A model generated the notes under the pieces. It made no database searches. It had not been told where the DNA came from and saw nothing but the letters and a program-made list of their open reading frames with translations. A DNA stretch of 64,000 bases from Pyrenophora tritici-repentis (lineage: Eukaryota > Ascomycota > Dothideomycetes > Pleosporales > Pleosporaceae). The position numbers were made by a program, and so were the translations under genes. The stretch lies in contig NC_089393.1 of the NCBI RefSeq assembly GCF_003171515.1, positions 2,232,001 to 2,296,000 on the forward strand, written 5' to 3'. Below, in pieces: positions 23,320 through 38,240 of the stretch. Numbering within the stretch: the stretch's first letter is position 1; each line of letters starts with the position of its first letter.

Positions 23320-24688
23320 ATGACTGCTGTCGCCAACAAAGCTCAGCCCTTCCGGTTCTTAGATCTTCCAGGGGAGCTGCGTAACAAAGTATACAAGTCG
23401 TTGTTATGCTCATACGAAGCCGCGCCAGATCGCACTGAAGATAATCATCCTATGTACTGGGATACTGTGCAGAATTACACCTATGCGTCCCATAGCAACG
23501 ACACAGCCATCCTCCGAGTCAAAAGCCAAGTGCATCGCGAGGCTTATGATGTCATGGTGAAGACTAATCGGTTCGTCTCGGTTGTAATTGAAAGCCCCGC
23601 GCCAATAAACTCCATGCTTCGAGGTGCATGCATTCCGCTCGTCGCGAGAGGAGAAAGTGTGACTAGTTTCCCAGGGTATGTAAGAATCTTCATGACTGCC
23701 TTAGAAACCCTTCTAACAGTGTCAACTTAGCCGCGTTCTTCATGTCGCTATTCAGACAACAGTCATATTCACCTTTTTCGGACCTCCCGACCGTCCCGAA
23801 TCCATCGCAGCAATAATACTCGCTCGCGATCTCCCACTGTTATGCCGTGGTATATCAAAGCTCCAGGACCAAATCTCACGAGAAGCATCAAAGTTCTGGG
23901 ACCTGAAAGTTCTGGAGATGCAGTTCATCATGGCACCTGTCCTTCTTTCCCCGCGACCGCGGTACCGGGACGACCTAACTTCCTTCTTCTGTGAAGCTAC
24001 GCAAAGAGCTATATTGGGCCCATTTATCCCCCTCTGGGGCGTTCATCACGTAGATGTTTGTGGACATGTCTTACCTGAGGTCGGAGCAAAACTCAAAAAT
24101 CTCCTTGAAGCAGCTCGCTGGCAAGATCCAAAAATCATGGCAATGGATACAGTTCAGGCCCTGGTGTTGGGGGTGAGGCATGGCAAAAGGAATATCATGG
24201 TAGCTTTTACCATCTGGACTAAAGCTTACTCCGCAATCAGGCGTATGAGAGCGGGATCCTGGTGGACTAAGCTCTTAGATCTCGGCGGTAGGATTTTCAT
24301 CAAAAAGGTCGCATGGTTGCAAATGTGGCTGTGTCTCAGCGTGGTAAAAGTGGGGAACGCTTTGTGGGGAGACACCTCCAGACACTATGACATACCGTGG
24401 CGTATTCAGCACGCTCGGGGTTCGGCGATCCGTATGGCATGGACCATGGCAGCTTCGTCCATCATTCCTGGGTACTGGAAAGAGGATTACACATACCCAT
24501 TATCGGATACGTTCAATGTGCATATCCAGTATGAACTAGCAATGTGCATCAAGCTTTGGGGGAAACCAAAAAGAGCTATGGAAGCTGTCATGGCCATGAA
24601 AGATGCTTGGGATATGGATCCGGATGATCCAACTCTTCGAGAGGCGTATGAGGAAATGGTAGATTGGCAAAAATCTCTGCATAGGTAG
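23320..24688 (+). CDS. F-box-like hypothetical protein
   Basis: Exons 23320-23675 and 23731-24688 with a 55-nt intron (GTATGT...TTAG); 437 aa. The intron call rests on an open frame that continues without a stop into RVLHVAIQTTVIFTFFGPPD and beyond. The N-terminus has FRFLDLPGELRNKVYKSLL, the short F-box-like opening common in large families of uncharacterised Dothideomycete proteins. Such proteins may recruit targets to SCF ubiquitin ligases, but this is not shown here. The C-terminal half is Trp-rich, with a helical end that resembles a TPR-like pair (MKDAWDMDPDDPTLREAYEE). No catalytic motif seen. I do not recognise a specific function. Confidence 0.75.
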
Positions 24689-27393
24689 TTTGCTGGAGGT
24701 GAGGATACTTACCACCAACAGCTTTCTTGGAAACTGAGCTGGATGGCAAATTGGAGGATACAGAGCGATATGTGGCAGAACGCTGGGGGCGGTAGAGCCG
24801 ATTACGATTATTTTCAAGCTCCTACGATGAAGTTTTCCGTACTACAAAATATAGTCGACAAAAGATGGGCTTCCGCCAGCTCAAAGGGATCTACGATGGC
24901 GTGTCTAGCCGATTACATATAGTGACGGCTACAGGGATAGATATACTTGCAATAAATACCACTTCAGAATACTTCGTCAATCATCACGCTACCTCCATCA
25001 CTGCCACATTGATAACCCAGAAGACAGTGTAGCACAACTGACAGTATGTTATGAATAGATACTTGAGGTTCAGAGGACTGCGCAGTCTGTACTGATCTAT
25101 GTTTGCAGGAAGAAAGCGGTCGCTCGGGACTATGGTCTGCTTAGGTATGTTGGCTACCAATCCGCTGACTACTATTCGTAAACGCGGTATTGGAAGCCTC
25201 GATGAGATAGAATACGAGGGTTTATGTGGCGACGACGGAATTGAGACCAGGCAGGCGGAGAGGATTATCGCGTAAGGTTCGGGTTGAATAAGTGTTCGAG
25301 GTATATTTTCGATGGGAGCAAAAAGCTGAAGGCGCCTAGGACATACTATAGTGTTACAGTTGATTATGTGGTGACAAAGCTCTGCCTTGATGACGACTGG
25401 ACCTTTTACGACTGTCACTTACTGCCTTGTGAAGCTATGCCAGTGCAGCATTGATGCCATTAATGTCCCTTGATTCACCTTACCCTCTTTAGTATCTCTG
25501 CGCTCTAGAGACGTCTGTTGTGGAAACATGAACGAGACGAGCGCGGTTGCTGCGATATGAACAAGAGAAACTGCACTCTGGGACAGTCTTGTGTGCAGAC
25601 TCGGAATGGACGTCATCGCTGTGACCGTTTCGCAGCGTAGTTTAGGGGGCTCGGCTAGTCGAGAGATGGCAACGCTGCACCCATGAAAGATACTGTTTAG
25701 CTGGTCCTGAATTTCATTGAAAAATCTTGCGCAAACAAGATCTCGTTGTCGGATACAATGATGTTATCAGAGAGAACTGGGTCTCAACGTTCCTACCCGC
25801 AGCCTGTCGGAGGATAGCACCAAGCGCGACTTGGCTTTTTACCGAACCTTTACCGTTGCTTTTTGCATTACCGGTTGCTAAACCCACTCTAACACGGAAA
25901 TTTAAGGCCCGTGTGACATGAACAGACACCAAGCGCGCGCAATGGCAATGCAAAAGGCTCCACACATTTTGTTGACAGCCGAACGACGACACGCATGTAA
26001 ACAATTTCCCGTGCAGCATCGGTTCGGTGGGGGTTGGGCGGTCAGTGAAACTATCGGTTTGTTCTAAATGAAACAATTGCGCAGCTTGCCGCGGCGGTTG
26101 CACGGGATGGTCCTTGTAGAAAGATTCGACTAGATCCAATGAGCGAACCGATGGTGGCAATCCGTCGACTTGTCTAGATTGAGGCATACGCGGTTCGGGC
26201 TGGTTGAAGGATGATGAATGTCTCCGAAGTGGGTTTTTTCCATCCGCGCACAGGTTTTGTGCCTGGTACTTGGGTTAAGGTATTGCCAGGGCAGGTATAA
26301 TAGGGAATTATCATGCCTACATGGGCAGTGCAACTCGGGATGTGGATCACGGACAAGGCAACCGCAGTCGACAGTGAAATGCCGCAAACCCCACGACAAA
26401 CGTTTTCCCGTAGTTTCGTAAACCAAAACACCGTTCCCAGACGCTTACATCTGTCATGCTCGTGGTGGAACCGCGCGCTGCTGTCGACCCACTGTCAAGG
26501 AGAGGTATGAAACAATCAGAGTCGGAAGCAACTGGAGGAAAATTGTGGCGTGAACGTTGGATTTTCAGGTGCAGGATTCATGATGCAGAACGACAAGATG
26601 AGAACAGATGCAGTGGACCACCATGCCGAGTACCGAGCCCACCTTGATGCCGTCGATTGATGGAGAAATGGTGGCATGAGGGAGGATGTGCACTTCCAGC
26701 GGGTGCGTTCCTGAGTCTAAGCGAACTGGTACTAGCGTTTCTCGGCCCCTAGCCCCCGACAGGATGTGAGTTCTGTGCATCAGCCTTGCTCACCATAGTA
26801 TGTAGTCTTACTATCAAAATACACAGATAGACCGTAAGTGTCAGCTCACCGTGTTGGAACAGAAGCATATTACCTAACGGTGCCTCCCATACTTGCGATC
26901 ATGACGTCTTTTCGCTTTAACGATTCATCTCCTCTTCCCCTGGTGTTTCGACTTTTTGAACAATGCCTGCGTCGATCAGGAACTCCTACCGCGAACAGTA
27001 TCGTTTACCGCCTGGACAAAACGCCCAACCGTGAAACGCATGACAAGCGATACCCGGTGAACAGCGAAGACCCCCGCTCCACCGACCTGAACCAGCCAAC
27101 TGACGGCAGTCATTCCTTTTGCGTCAGGTCCACTCCTCTCATTTGACATGTGCTATTGGGGAGTGACATGGGAGTATCTGGGTATAAGTACGGCTTGCAA
27201 CCCGCAAAGGTACAACTCCTCACCCACACAGTCATTCAGTCAATCGACACTCGCTCTCTTCACATTCGTTCTTCTTTCTACGCTTGAAGCGCCTCACATT
27301 CTTTATCCGTCTTCGTTGATTTCGAAGTACACAACCCCTTGAACACCACCCTTTTTATCAACCAAACTTTTCAACAACTTTACCAATCCAACA
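24689..27393. other. Intergenic stretch, 2.7 kb
   Basis: Only short frames on both strands, without recognisable domains or consistent intron chains. The last 200 bp before the AA9 gene are CT-rich with a TATAAG at about 27183, compatible with a strong promoter. The middle may be decayed sequence, but no parent element is recognised. Confidence 0.5.
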
Positions 27394-28422
27394 ATGCCTT
27401 CCAAGATTCAAGCCGCTGCTCTCCTTGGCGCCCTCGCCGCTTCCGTCAACGCCCACGGTCGTCTTGCTGCCATCAAGGTTGCCGGTGAGGACTTCACCTC
27501 CTACGACCCTTCCTTCCAGTACCAGAAGCCTGCCCCGGAGGTCATTGAATGGTCCTGCCCCGAGTGCCTTGACAATGGTTTCGTGTCTCCTGACATGTAC
27601 ACCGACGCCAGCCAGATTGCCTGCCACAAGGACGCCACTGCCGGCGCAAAGGTAGCAAAGGTGGCTGCAGGAGGCAAGATCGACATTTCCTGGACCACCT
27701 GGCCCGAGTCCCACGTCGGACCCGTCATCGACTACATGGCCAAGGTGCCCGATGCGACTGCCGCAAAGGCCGGTGACCTCGAGTTCTTCAAGATCGCTGC
27801 TGCCGGTTTCGACGGCGGCAAGTGGGCTGCTACCAAGCTCATTGCCAACAACAACACCTGGTCCGTCACTGTCCCCGAGAGCATCGCTCCCGGCCAGTAC
27901 GTCCTCCGCCACGAAATCATCGCCCTTCACTCTGCTGGCGATGTCAACGGCGCGCAAAATTACCCCAAGTGCATCAACCTTGAGGTCACTGGCTCCGGTA
28001 CCGCCACCCCCAAGGGCACCCCAGCCAACAAGCTCTACACTCCCACCGACCCCGGCATCAAGGTCAGCGTCTACGGTGACAACTCAAAGTACCAGATGCC
28101 CGGTCCCGCCCTTTTCTCCGGTGCGGGTGGTGCCGGCTCTGGCGCTGGCTCTGAGACTCCTTCCGGCTCAAACTCGTCGGCTCCTGCTGCTACCACCAGC
28201 GCCGCTGCCGTCGCCGTTTCTTCCAGCGCCGCCGCTTCTCCCACTCCTGTCGCTGACTCTCCTTCCGGCGGCGACGCACCTGCTCAGACTGGTAGCCCCA
28301 GCAGCGGCGGTGCGCTTCCCAAGGAGTTCACCATTGACACCTTCATCTCTTGGCTCGAGGAGAAGGCTGGCGGCAAGAGCAGCCAGAAGGTTCGCCGTCA
28401 CCCCCGCGCTTTCCGCAACTAG
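27394..28422 (+). CDS. Secreted AA9 lytic polysaccharide monooxygenase
   Basis: Single exon, 342 aa. A 20-residue signal peptide ends in ASVNA and leaves His21 as the mature N-terminus, as required for the copper histidine brace. The second brace His is His107 in ESHVGPVIDYM. The outer-sphere and axial residues are in LRHEIIALHSAG and GAQNYPKCINLEV (His179, Gln188, Tyr190). AA9 enzymes use copper to cleave cellulose and related glucans oxidatively. After residue 200 comes a Ser/Ala/Pro/Gly linker (about 230-305), then a short charged tail (FTIDTFISWLEEKAGGK...) in place of a CBM1 cellulose-binding module. Cys residues at about 55 and 58 and at 77 and 193 could form disulphides. Family is sure; substrate and regioselectivity are not visible. 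Confidence 0.96.
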   Translation: MPSKIQAAALLGALAASVNAHGRLAAIKVAGEDFTSYDPSFQYQKPAPEVIEWSCPECLDNGFVSPDMYTDASQIACHKDATAGAKVAKVAAGGKIDISWTTWPESHVGPVIDYMAKVPDATAAKAGDLEFFKIAAAGFDGGKWAATKLIANNNTWSVTVPESIAPGQYVLRHEIIALHSAGDVNGAQNYPKCINLEVTGSGTATPKGTPANKLYTPTDPGIKVSVYGDNSKYQMPGPALFSGAGGAGSGAGSETPSGSNSSAPAATTSAAAVAVSSSAAASPTPVADSPSGGDAPAQTGSPSSGGALPKEFTIDTFISWLEEKAGGKSSQKVRRHPRAFRN

Positions 28423-28820
28423 ACGTCTAGCTGTTTAGTTGATGGAAAGATGAGACGCAGTAAAAGCGTCTGTATGCATGATTGTTGTAAAGTTTAGTGG
28501 TAGTGTGTTCTTCATTTCTTGTACCTATATTGCATCTGAGTTTCCTCTTATAGGCTCATTTGCTTTCTTTCGACTGAATGACATGTGTTGTACACATTAC
28601 TTGTTATTTCCTGACATGCCTGTGAGTGTGATGTGAGCGATGTTGGTGTTTGACATGGTGGATACCCTTACAACTAGTTTTCGTAATCAGTCCCCACCAA
28701 CCCTCGCTTGACTCACCAAGGCACATTCTTTTCTGCTCTTGCCTGTTGCCGGTCGCTCTGGCTCTTCGCATCCTAGAATATAATTTATCTAATTCCAGAA
28801 TTTTTCATCGAATAACATCC
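28423..28820. other. 3' region of AA9 gene and tRNA upstream flank
   Basis: This 398 bp stretch is AT-rich with no coding frame. It probably carries the AA9 3' UTR. Confidence 0.5.
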
Positions 28821-28900
28821 TCCGAATTAGTCCATCGGCTAGGATATCTCGCTTTCATACTTGGATCCGAGAAGAGCCGGGTTCGATTCCCGGATTCGGA
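28821..28900 (+). tRNA. tRNA-Glu (anticodon TTC) with 9-nt intron
   Basis: An 80-nt gene folding into a full cloverleaf. The acceptor stem TCCGAAT/ATTCGGA is fully paired, the D stem is GTCC/GGAT, the anticodon stem TCTCG/CGAGA is perfect, and the T stem CCGGG/CCCGG has loop TTCGATT. The loop reads CT-TTC-A then C once the 9 nt at 28858-28866 (TACTTGGAT) are removed. That is the canonical position after base 37, handled by tRNA endonuclease. The B box GGTTCGATTCC is intact. The mature body is 71 nt before CCA addition. The TTC anticodon reads GAA codons. Confidence 0.95.
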
Positions 28901-29582
28901 ATTCTTCTTTTTGCCTTTTTCGCGACTAAAAATATGTAAATTCTCTTTTTTGCTGCCGTCTCGTGATGTGAGGCGAGAAGCTCGCCTTAGATTATTCCAA
29001 ACCATACATCTGCACCCTAAACCAACAGACCTTACCTGTATAAACAAGCACTTAATCACATCATCGCCAGATACCACCCCATGCTCTGTTTGCTTCAGCA
29101 TTATTCGCTCATCTCGTTCAAGTAGGCAGCACGCATGGTGAGTCCAGCAGGTAGTCAGTAGTATCCCACAGCAAGATTACTCAATCACAGAAAGTGAGAG
29201 CTTGGCGACTGCAATACCCTAACATTGCATTATGTGATTTATGCTACAGTTACTGTCAGCTGTAGCGATCAGAACGACGACGTGCGACAGCAAACTACAA
29301 ACCCCCCATCTCAAGACGTAATTGCAAGGAAAAGGGCACCATAGGAAAACTATCATGAAAGAAATTACGTCTCCCTCAACGACGAAAAAAGACACATGAT
29401 ACCCAGATCCAAACACATTGCATTTGCATTTACCCGTTTGAACTGACTGACGATATAAAAGAAGAGGCTCCGACGCCATACAAAAAAGCCCATGGTCCCG
29501 ATACCGTACATGAACTAATCCCCAGAGAAAAGGCAATAAAACTGCTTAGTCATACATCTTTCATCATCAGAAAATCCGAGTC
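28901..29582. other. Intergenic stretch, 0.68 kb
   Basis: It holds the tRNA terminator and the 3' flank of the demethylase gene. No gene or repeat recognised. Confidence 0.5.
28908..28912 (+). terminator. Pol III terminator of tRNA-Glu
   Basis: A T5 run begins 8 nt after the tRNA; a second T5 lies a few bases later at 28916-28920. Confidence 0.75.
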
Positions 29583-33742
<4,160 letters not shown>

Positions 33743-35383
33743 AGTGAAAGCGTTGTGTCGATCGGTTCGTGGTTGTCTCACTTGGCCGGCGGAGCGTGGT
33801 TGGCGACTGGCAGTTGCGGTTCGGGAGTCGATGGGGCAACCATACGTCGCTTTTCCGCCACAGTGGGCGCGCGCGGGTAGATTTGGCGCTGTAGCAAAAC
33901 TATGTGTAGCGCACAAAGTTTTCCGAGCTTATGGTCTGGTCAAAAAACACCAGCGCAGGTTTGGGGGGTGGGTAGGTCGCTGGATGATGCGACTTGCGCG
34001 CAGGCGAGGGTGCAGTGAGGTTCGGTCTCATGGGCCTGTGCGCTCAGGCTAGTACTAGCGGATTCGTCCCTTCCAAGGTTGTCTGATACCAAATCGAACG
34101 ATAATCGAACGAGCCCCTGCAAAGACTTGCCAAGTAGGTGAATGACTGCACTTGATGGATTGTTTGCGATGCAGTTGTCTTGAATCCGCTTATTGGGATA
34201 GTGAATTGTCCGTCAGCATCCGCCAGACACGCTGGATCTTGTGTACCCCTAACTAGCATGCACGTCATGCAAGGCCACATGTGATTGTCTGATCTTATCA
34301 GATCTATGAATTGACCACCACAGCGAATCCTAGTCGCATGCCTATTCAATTTCACTCTAGCATAGTATTTGTCATCTCGATAGCATCGTGTGGAAAACAA
34401 AACTGCGTTTTCCTATACTAACACGTTGGGCAAGACGTGGTCGTGAACATCCAATCCATCACCAAGTGAGATCAATAATGCGAAACACAAAATCCAGGTT
34501 CCTGAATCTGTGGGGTTAAGCTTTTCTGACTGGCGGCTGTCTAAACGGGCTGCCGTGACCCGCTAGTTCGTGCACCATCACGCCGCCATGTGGAGGGCAT
34601 AAGCCTCACCACAACACCACGGCAGCACAGTCATGTGGAACGACCAGCACCATACCATAGCCTTGCAACTTCACATACGTCCTTTCCCAGCGTCGCGCAC
34701 CCGTGCTGCATCTATAGCCCGTCACTGTTGTCCCGGTATGACTCGTCATCAGACAGAAGCTGTCACTTTCGATTTGAACAGTATACTGTCAGCAGGCTAG
34801 GCTGCCTTCTCTGACTTCTAAACTTCATGGATAGACTAGATGAACTGGGAGAGATGATGCATCAAAGATACCATCGACTCGGCATCGGGGATGACGACAA
34901 CCAACTCACCCCCGTCACCACTCTAAACGAGCCGCGGACGTCACCAGCTTGTCGCTTGAGTCAGTCAACCAAGTAAGCTTTCATCGGCACGTTGAAATGC
35001 ATCCAGCTCTTACACGCAGCAAATCACACGACATACAAGGCGTGTCAGTGACAACCTTTTATTGACAACCAAAGAGAATGACTGCACAGAAATGACAAGC
35101 AAACGGCCATCACACAAGAGCCAAGTGTCAAGGAAATAGACTGTTGTACAAGCCATGTTTTTAGTTCCAGATCATGCCCCCAGAATATAGTACAATGTCC
35201 CATACCCGAGAAAAGTAGATCCGATGCACCGATGCTATGCTACCAAACACATTAGGCTATATGTTAGGCCTGCCATCTCTTCATTATAATTCTGCTCAGA
35301 TGCTACAAACAGAGTCTTCATGGTCACTCTTGCGACCACTTCTACTCAAATGTGCAAGTCGTTTTGCAGGAAAAGCCAGTCAT
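33743..35383. other. Intergenic stretch, 1.64 kb
   Basis: It contains the promoter side of the demethylase and the 3' side of the YAG7-like gene. Short frames only, none supported. Confidence 0.55.
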
Positions 35384-36880
35384 TTACGATGACTCGCCGC
35401 GAGGGGGACCACGGTACCCACCACGTTGGCCTCGGAATTCACCGCGACCACGTCCACGACCGCCACGGTACTCACCCCGAGGACCACCTCGGCCCCTACC
35501 CCGGTATCCGCCACGATCACCACCTGAGTGACCTCGTCCTCGTCCGCCGCGGTTGTGGGTGACCTCTGAGAAGCCATCGTTGCCGGGTGCGGGTGCCGCA
35601 GGAGCTGCGCTTGGGTCGGGGGTGTCGTCAGCCCAGCTTTGAGTGCTAGTTACGGCGGCAGCTACGTGTGGTGTCTCGGTCTCGGCGGGGTCCCTTGGGA
35701 TCATCTCAAAGGACTCAGTCAGTGGGTCGTCGCCTCCAGTAGCAGGCTTGTCCCACTGAGCCTCTGCAGCAGCATTTGCGCCTGCTCCGATGCTAGAAGC
35801 TGCTGGTGCGGCCGATGCGTCCTCTGTGGTCCCGTTGACAGGCTTTGCTCCAGCATCAATCTCAGTGAGTCCTGCGTTGGCAATGGTCAGGTCAGAAACA
35901 GCCTCGGTCTCGGGAGGAGCAGCTTGCGACTGAGCAACATCGTCTACCCAAGCTTCCTCAGCCGCGAAGGGAGCCTCGTCAAGGGCGGCCTGCTTGAGCT
36001 GAGAATAGCTAACACTGAGCACCACACCCTCGGTGGATGGTACGCCATCCTCGGCACCCTCGATCAGCTTTTCCGCTGCCATGACAGCGCCGGCGTCACC
36101 TCCATACACCTGAAGAAGAGCGCCTTCGAAAGCCTTGGTGAGATCCGAGTCGTCATCTCCTAGTTGGCGACGCGCAGCAGCCGCCCTCAAGAAGCGCGAC
36201 AGTGTCAACAGCTTCTCCTTGACAATCTTCTGTTGCTCCAGCGCTGCCTCCGCCTTGAATGTCTGCCTTAGTGTCTCTAGCTCACCAGAGTGTGCCTTGG
36301 AAAGAACCTCCTTCTCTCGCGCAAACTTGGCCTCGAGCTCGTCGCCGTACTTCTTGTAGTTTGAATATTGCTCCTCGTACTGCGCGAGCTGAGCCTGGAG
36401 ACCCGGTTTCCTCTCTGCTTGAGCTTTCTGGTCCGCGTTGATCTTGCGAGATGCGAGGAGATCGTCGAGAGAGACACCGGGGTTTGCTGCGATTATCGAA
36501 TCAACCTTTTGTGTTGCGCTCTATAAAAGACATGTTAGCAAAGGTACAGAAGAATGAGTGAGGCTACTAGCTTACCAGCTTCTTGTTGATGTTGCGGATG
36601 TTCCTGCGCCAATGTCAGTCAATGAGTCCCCAACAACAAGGCTATGGGACTGCAATGTGGAGGTTGCGACTCACTTCTGGACGTCGCGAAGGTACGAGTT
36701 GTCGCTGTCGGTTCCATTGGCCTTGCTTCCTGCCTCAGAGCCGCCGGCGCCAGCATCGGAAGACGCCTGCTCGCGCGCAGCTGGTACTGCGGTAGCTCCT
36801 TCCTGTTTGCCCTTCTTCTTGCGGGCGCTCTTGGACTCCCCTGCCACCAATTGGTGCAGCTTGTTGACTACTTCCGTCAT
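35384..36880 (-). CDS. YAG7-like conserved fungal protein with C-terminal RGG box
   Basis: Exons 36880-36675, 36603-36576 (28 nt) and 36520-35384; introns 71 and 55 nt; 456 aa. The N-terminus (SARKKKGKQEG) is basic and disordered. The core LRDVQKNIRNINKKLSATQK spans both introns and is followed by KVDSIIAANPGVSLDDLLAS and a long coiled coil (about 105-180). A helical block with LTLSRFLRAAAARRQLGDDD follows. An Ala/Glu-rich linker leads to a tail of RGG/RGR repeats in the last ~55 residues, which usually bind RNA and are targets for arginine methylation. I recognise the core as the fungal YAG7-like family; the function is not established to my knowledge. A role with ribosomes or mRNA is inference from the RGG box only. 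Confidence 0.82.
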
Positions 36881-37342
36881 TGTTGTAATCAATGTTATAT
36901 GTGATGAGAATTTGTGTGAGTTCGACACGTAAGTCGCGTGATTGATGGTCAGGTCAAAATTCGGATTCTGTCTTGTGCTTTCTCAAAGCTGATGGGGACA
37001 TGGTCGCCTGCCCTCAACGTAGCTGCGAAATTAGCGTGGGCACTAGCGCCTCAAGGGCCATGACGCGCCCCTCCAGCTGCGGGCAGCAACCCAAACACGA
37101 CACAAGTGTGAGAGAGTGCTATGGATCAGGCATTCATCACAACACCACCCCTTTACCTTTACTCGTCTACCCAATTCTTTTAGTTTCTATATGCAGATGC
37201 TTGGCGATGTTTGTTATAGCAAACCTTGAAGTCTTTATAATGTCAGCACTCGTACAAGCGGGGTAATGACTTCAGCATTGAGGCAACACGAGAATGTTTA
37301 GCGACACTTTCGGAGAGTACCGTCGGAGACTTAGACCTGATC
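36881..37342. other. Short intergenic stretch
   Basis: This 462 bp stretch between two minus-strand genes contains no supported frame. Confidence 0.5.
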
Positions 37343-38240
37343 CTACTGGTCGCCTTTGTCCAAATCCCACATCTCATCACTTCTCTCCCATGACATATGC
37401 CTTTCCAAAGCTCTCTTAGCCCTAACTTCAACAGCCTCTGTTACCATCTGCTCCCTTTCTTTTTCCGATGACGCCTTCTCCAGCTCTACCTCTAGCATTT
37501 CAAATCGTAAAGCAATAGACATATTTGCCTCAATAACCGACGAAGGGGCGCTGATTGTACCCTTTATTTCAAGCCAGCCATCTTCGCAGAGACTAGTATC
37601 TGTAAAGGACTGCGTCCGTGGGGATGGTGTGTGCGGAGTGGTATGTGGTGGTTTTATGTCGCGGGGTATTTTTTGCGTGGAGGATGATTGTCTATAGCTA
37701 CCCTTGGGTCGTCGCGGTCTGCTATGCGATATAGGACTAATCGCAAAAGCAGAAGCACTGGCTTGTGTGATATCGTCGTCCATGTTAAAGTATCGGCTCC
37801 TGTTTTGCTCCTCTTGTTTCTTTGCTGTCACTGAAGGTCGCCATGAAAATAGAGTATCGCAGTCGCCTGTTGAGGAGCCAGACCTCCCATCTTTGCTATC
37901 TCCAGAGGCGGAGGCCGGTACCTGTTCGGAGAATCCAGACGACATGTGCTCGATATAGTCATCCAAATGGTGGTGTAATACAGGAACGAAGAGTAGGATG
38001 TAGTAAATTATCTATTTGTACTTTGAATGGTGACACGGAATCCCATGGTGGAATGATCTCGTATCCTATCGAAACAGCAAGTGCATTAGTGACGTGTCTC
38101 TATGTTGTGGCGGACAACGCATGCTTCAAATAAAGCGCGATCAAAACAAGAATCTTACCTGCTCCCAGTCGCGCTGCGTTGTACGCTTCGTTCGACGGTA
38201 CAGGGAGGGGTATAACTCCCATACGGTCGCTCAAGATCAT
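37343..38240 (-). CDS. Hypothetical protein, exon structure uncertain
   Basis: The 3' part (37343-37948) is an open frame that codes a Ser-rich segment then a C-terminal helical region (LRFEMLEVELEKASSEKERE, then ERHMSWERSDEMWDLDKG). Its first in-frame ATG is 37945. Upstream, 38240-38159 plus 38065-37959 splice (GTAAGA...ATAG) into a 62-aa frame, MILSDRMGVIPLPVP..., which ends in TGA. A second intron, 38021-37949 (GTACAA...CGAG), would join both parts in frame into 243 aa, but its acceptor is weak. So there is either one three-exon gene or two small ones. The ATG at 38240 overlaps the stop of the neighbouring F-box/WD40 gene; an alternative start is ATG 38222. I recognise no domain. The alternation of Ser/Pro-rich and coiled-coil segments suggests a real protein. 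Confidence 0.5.
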
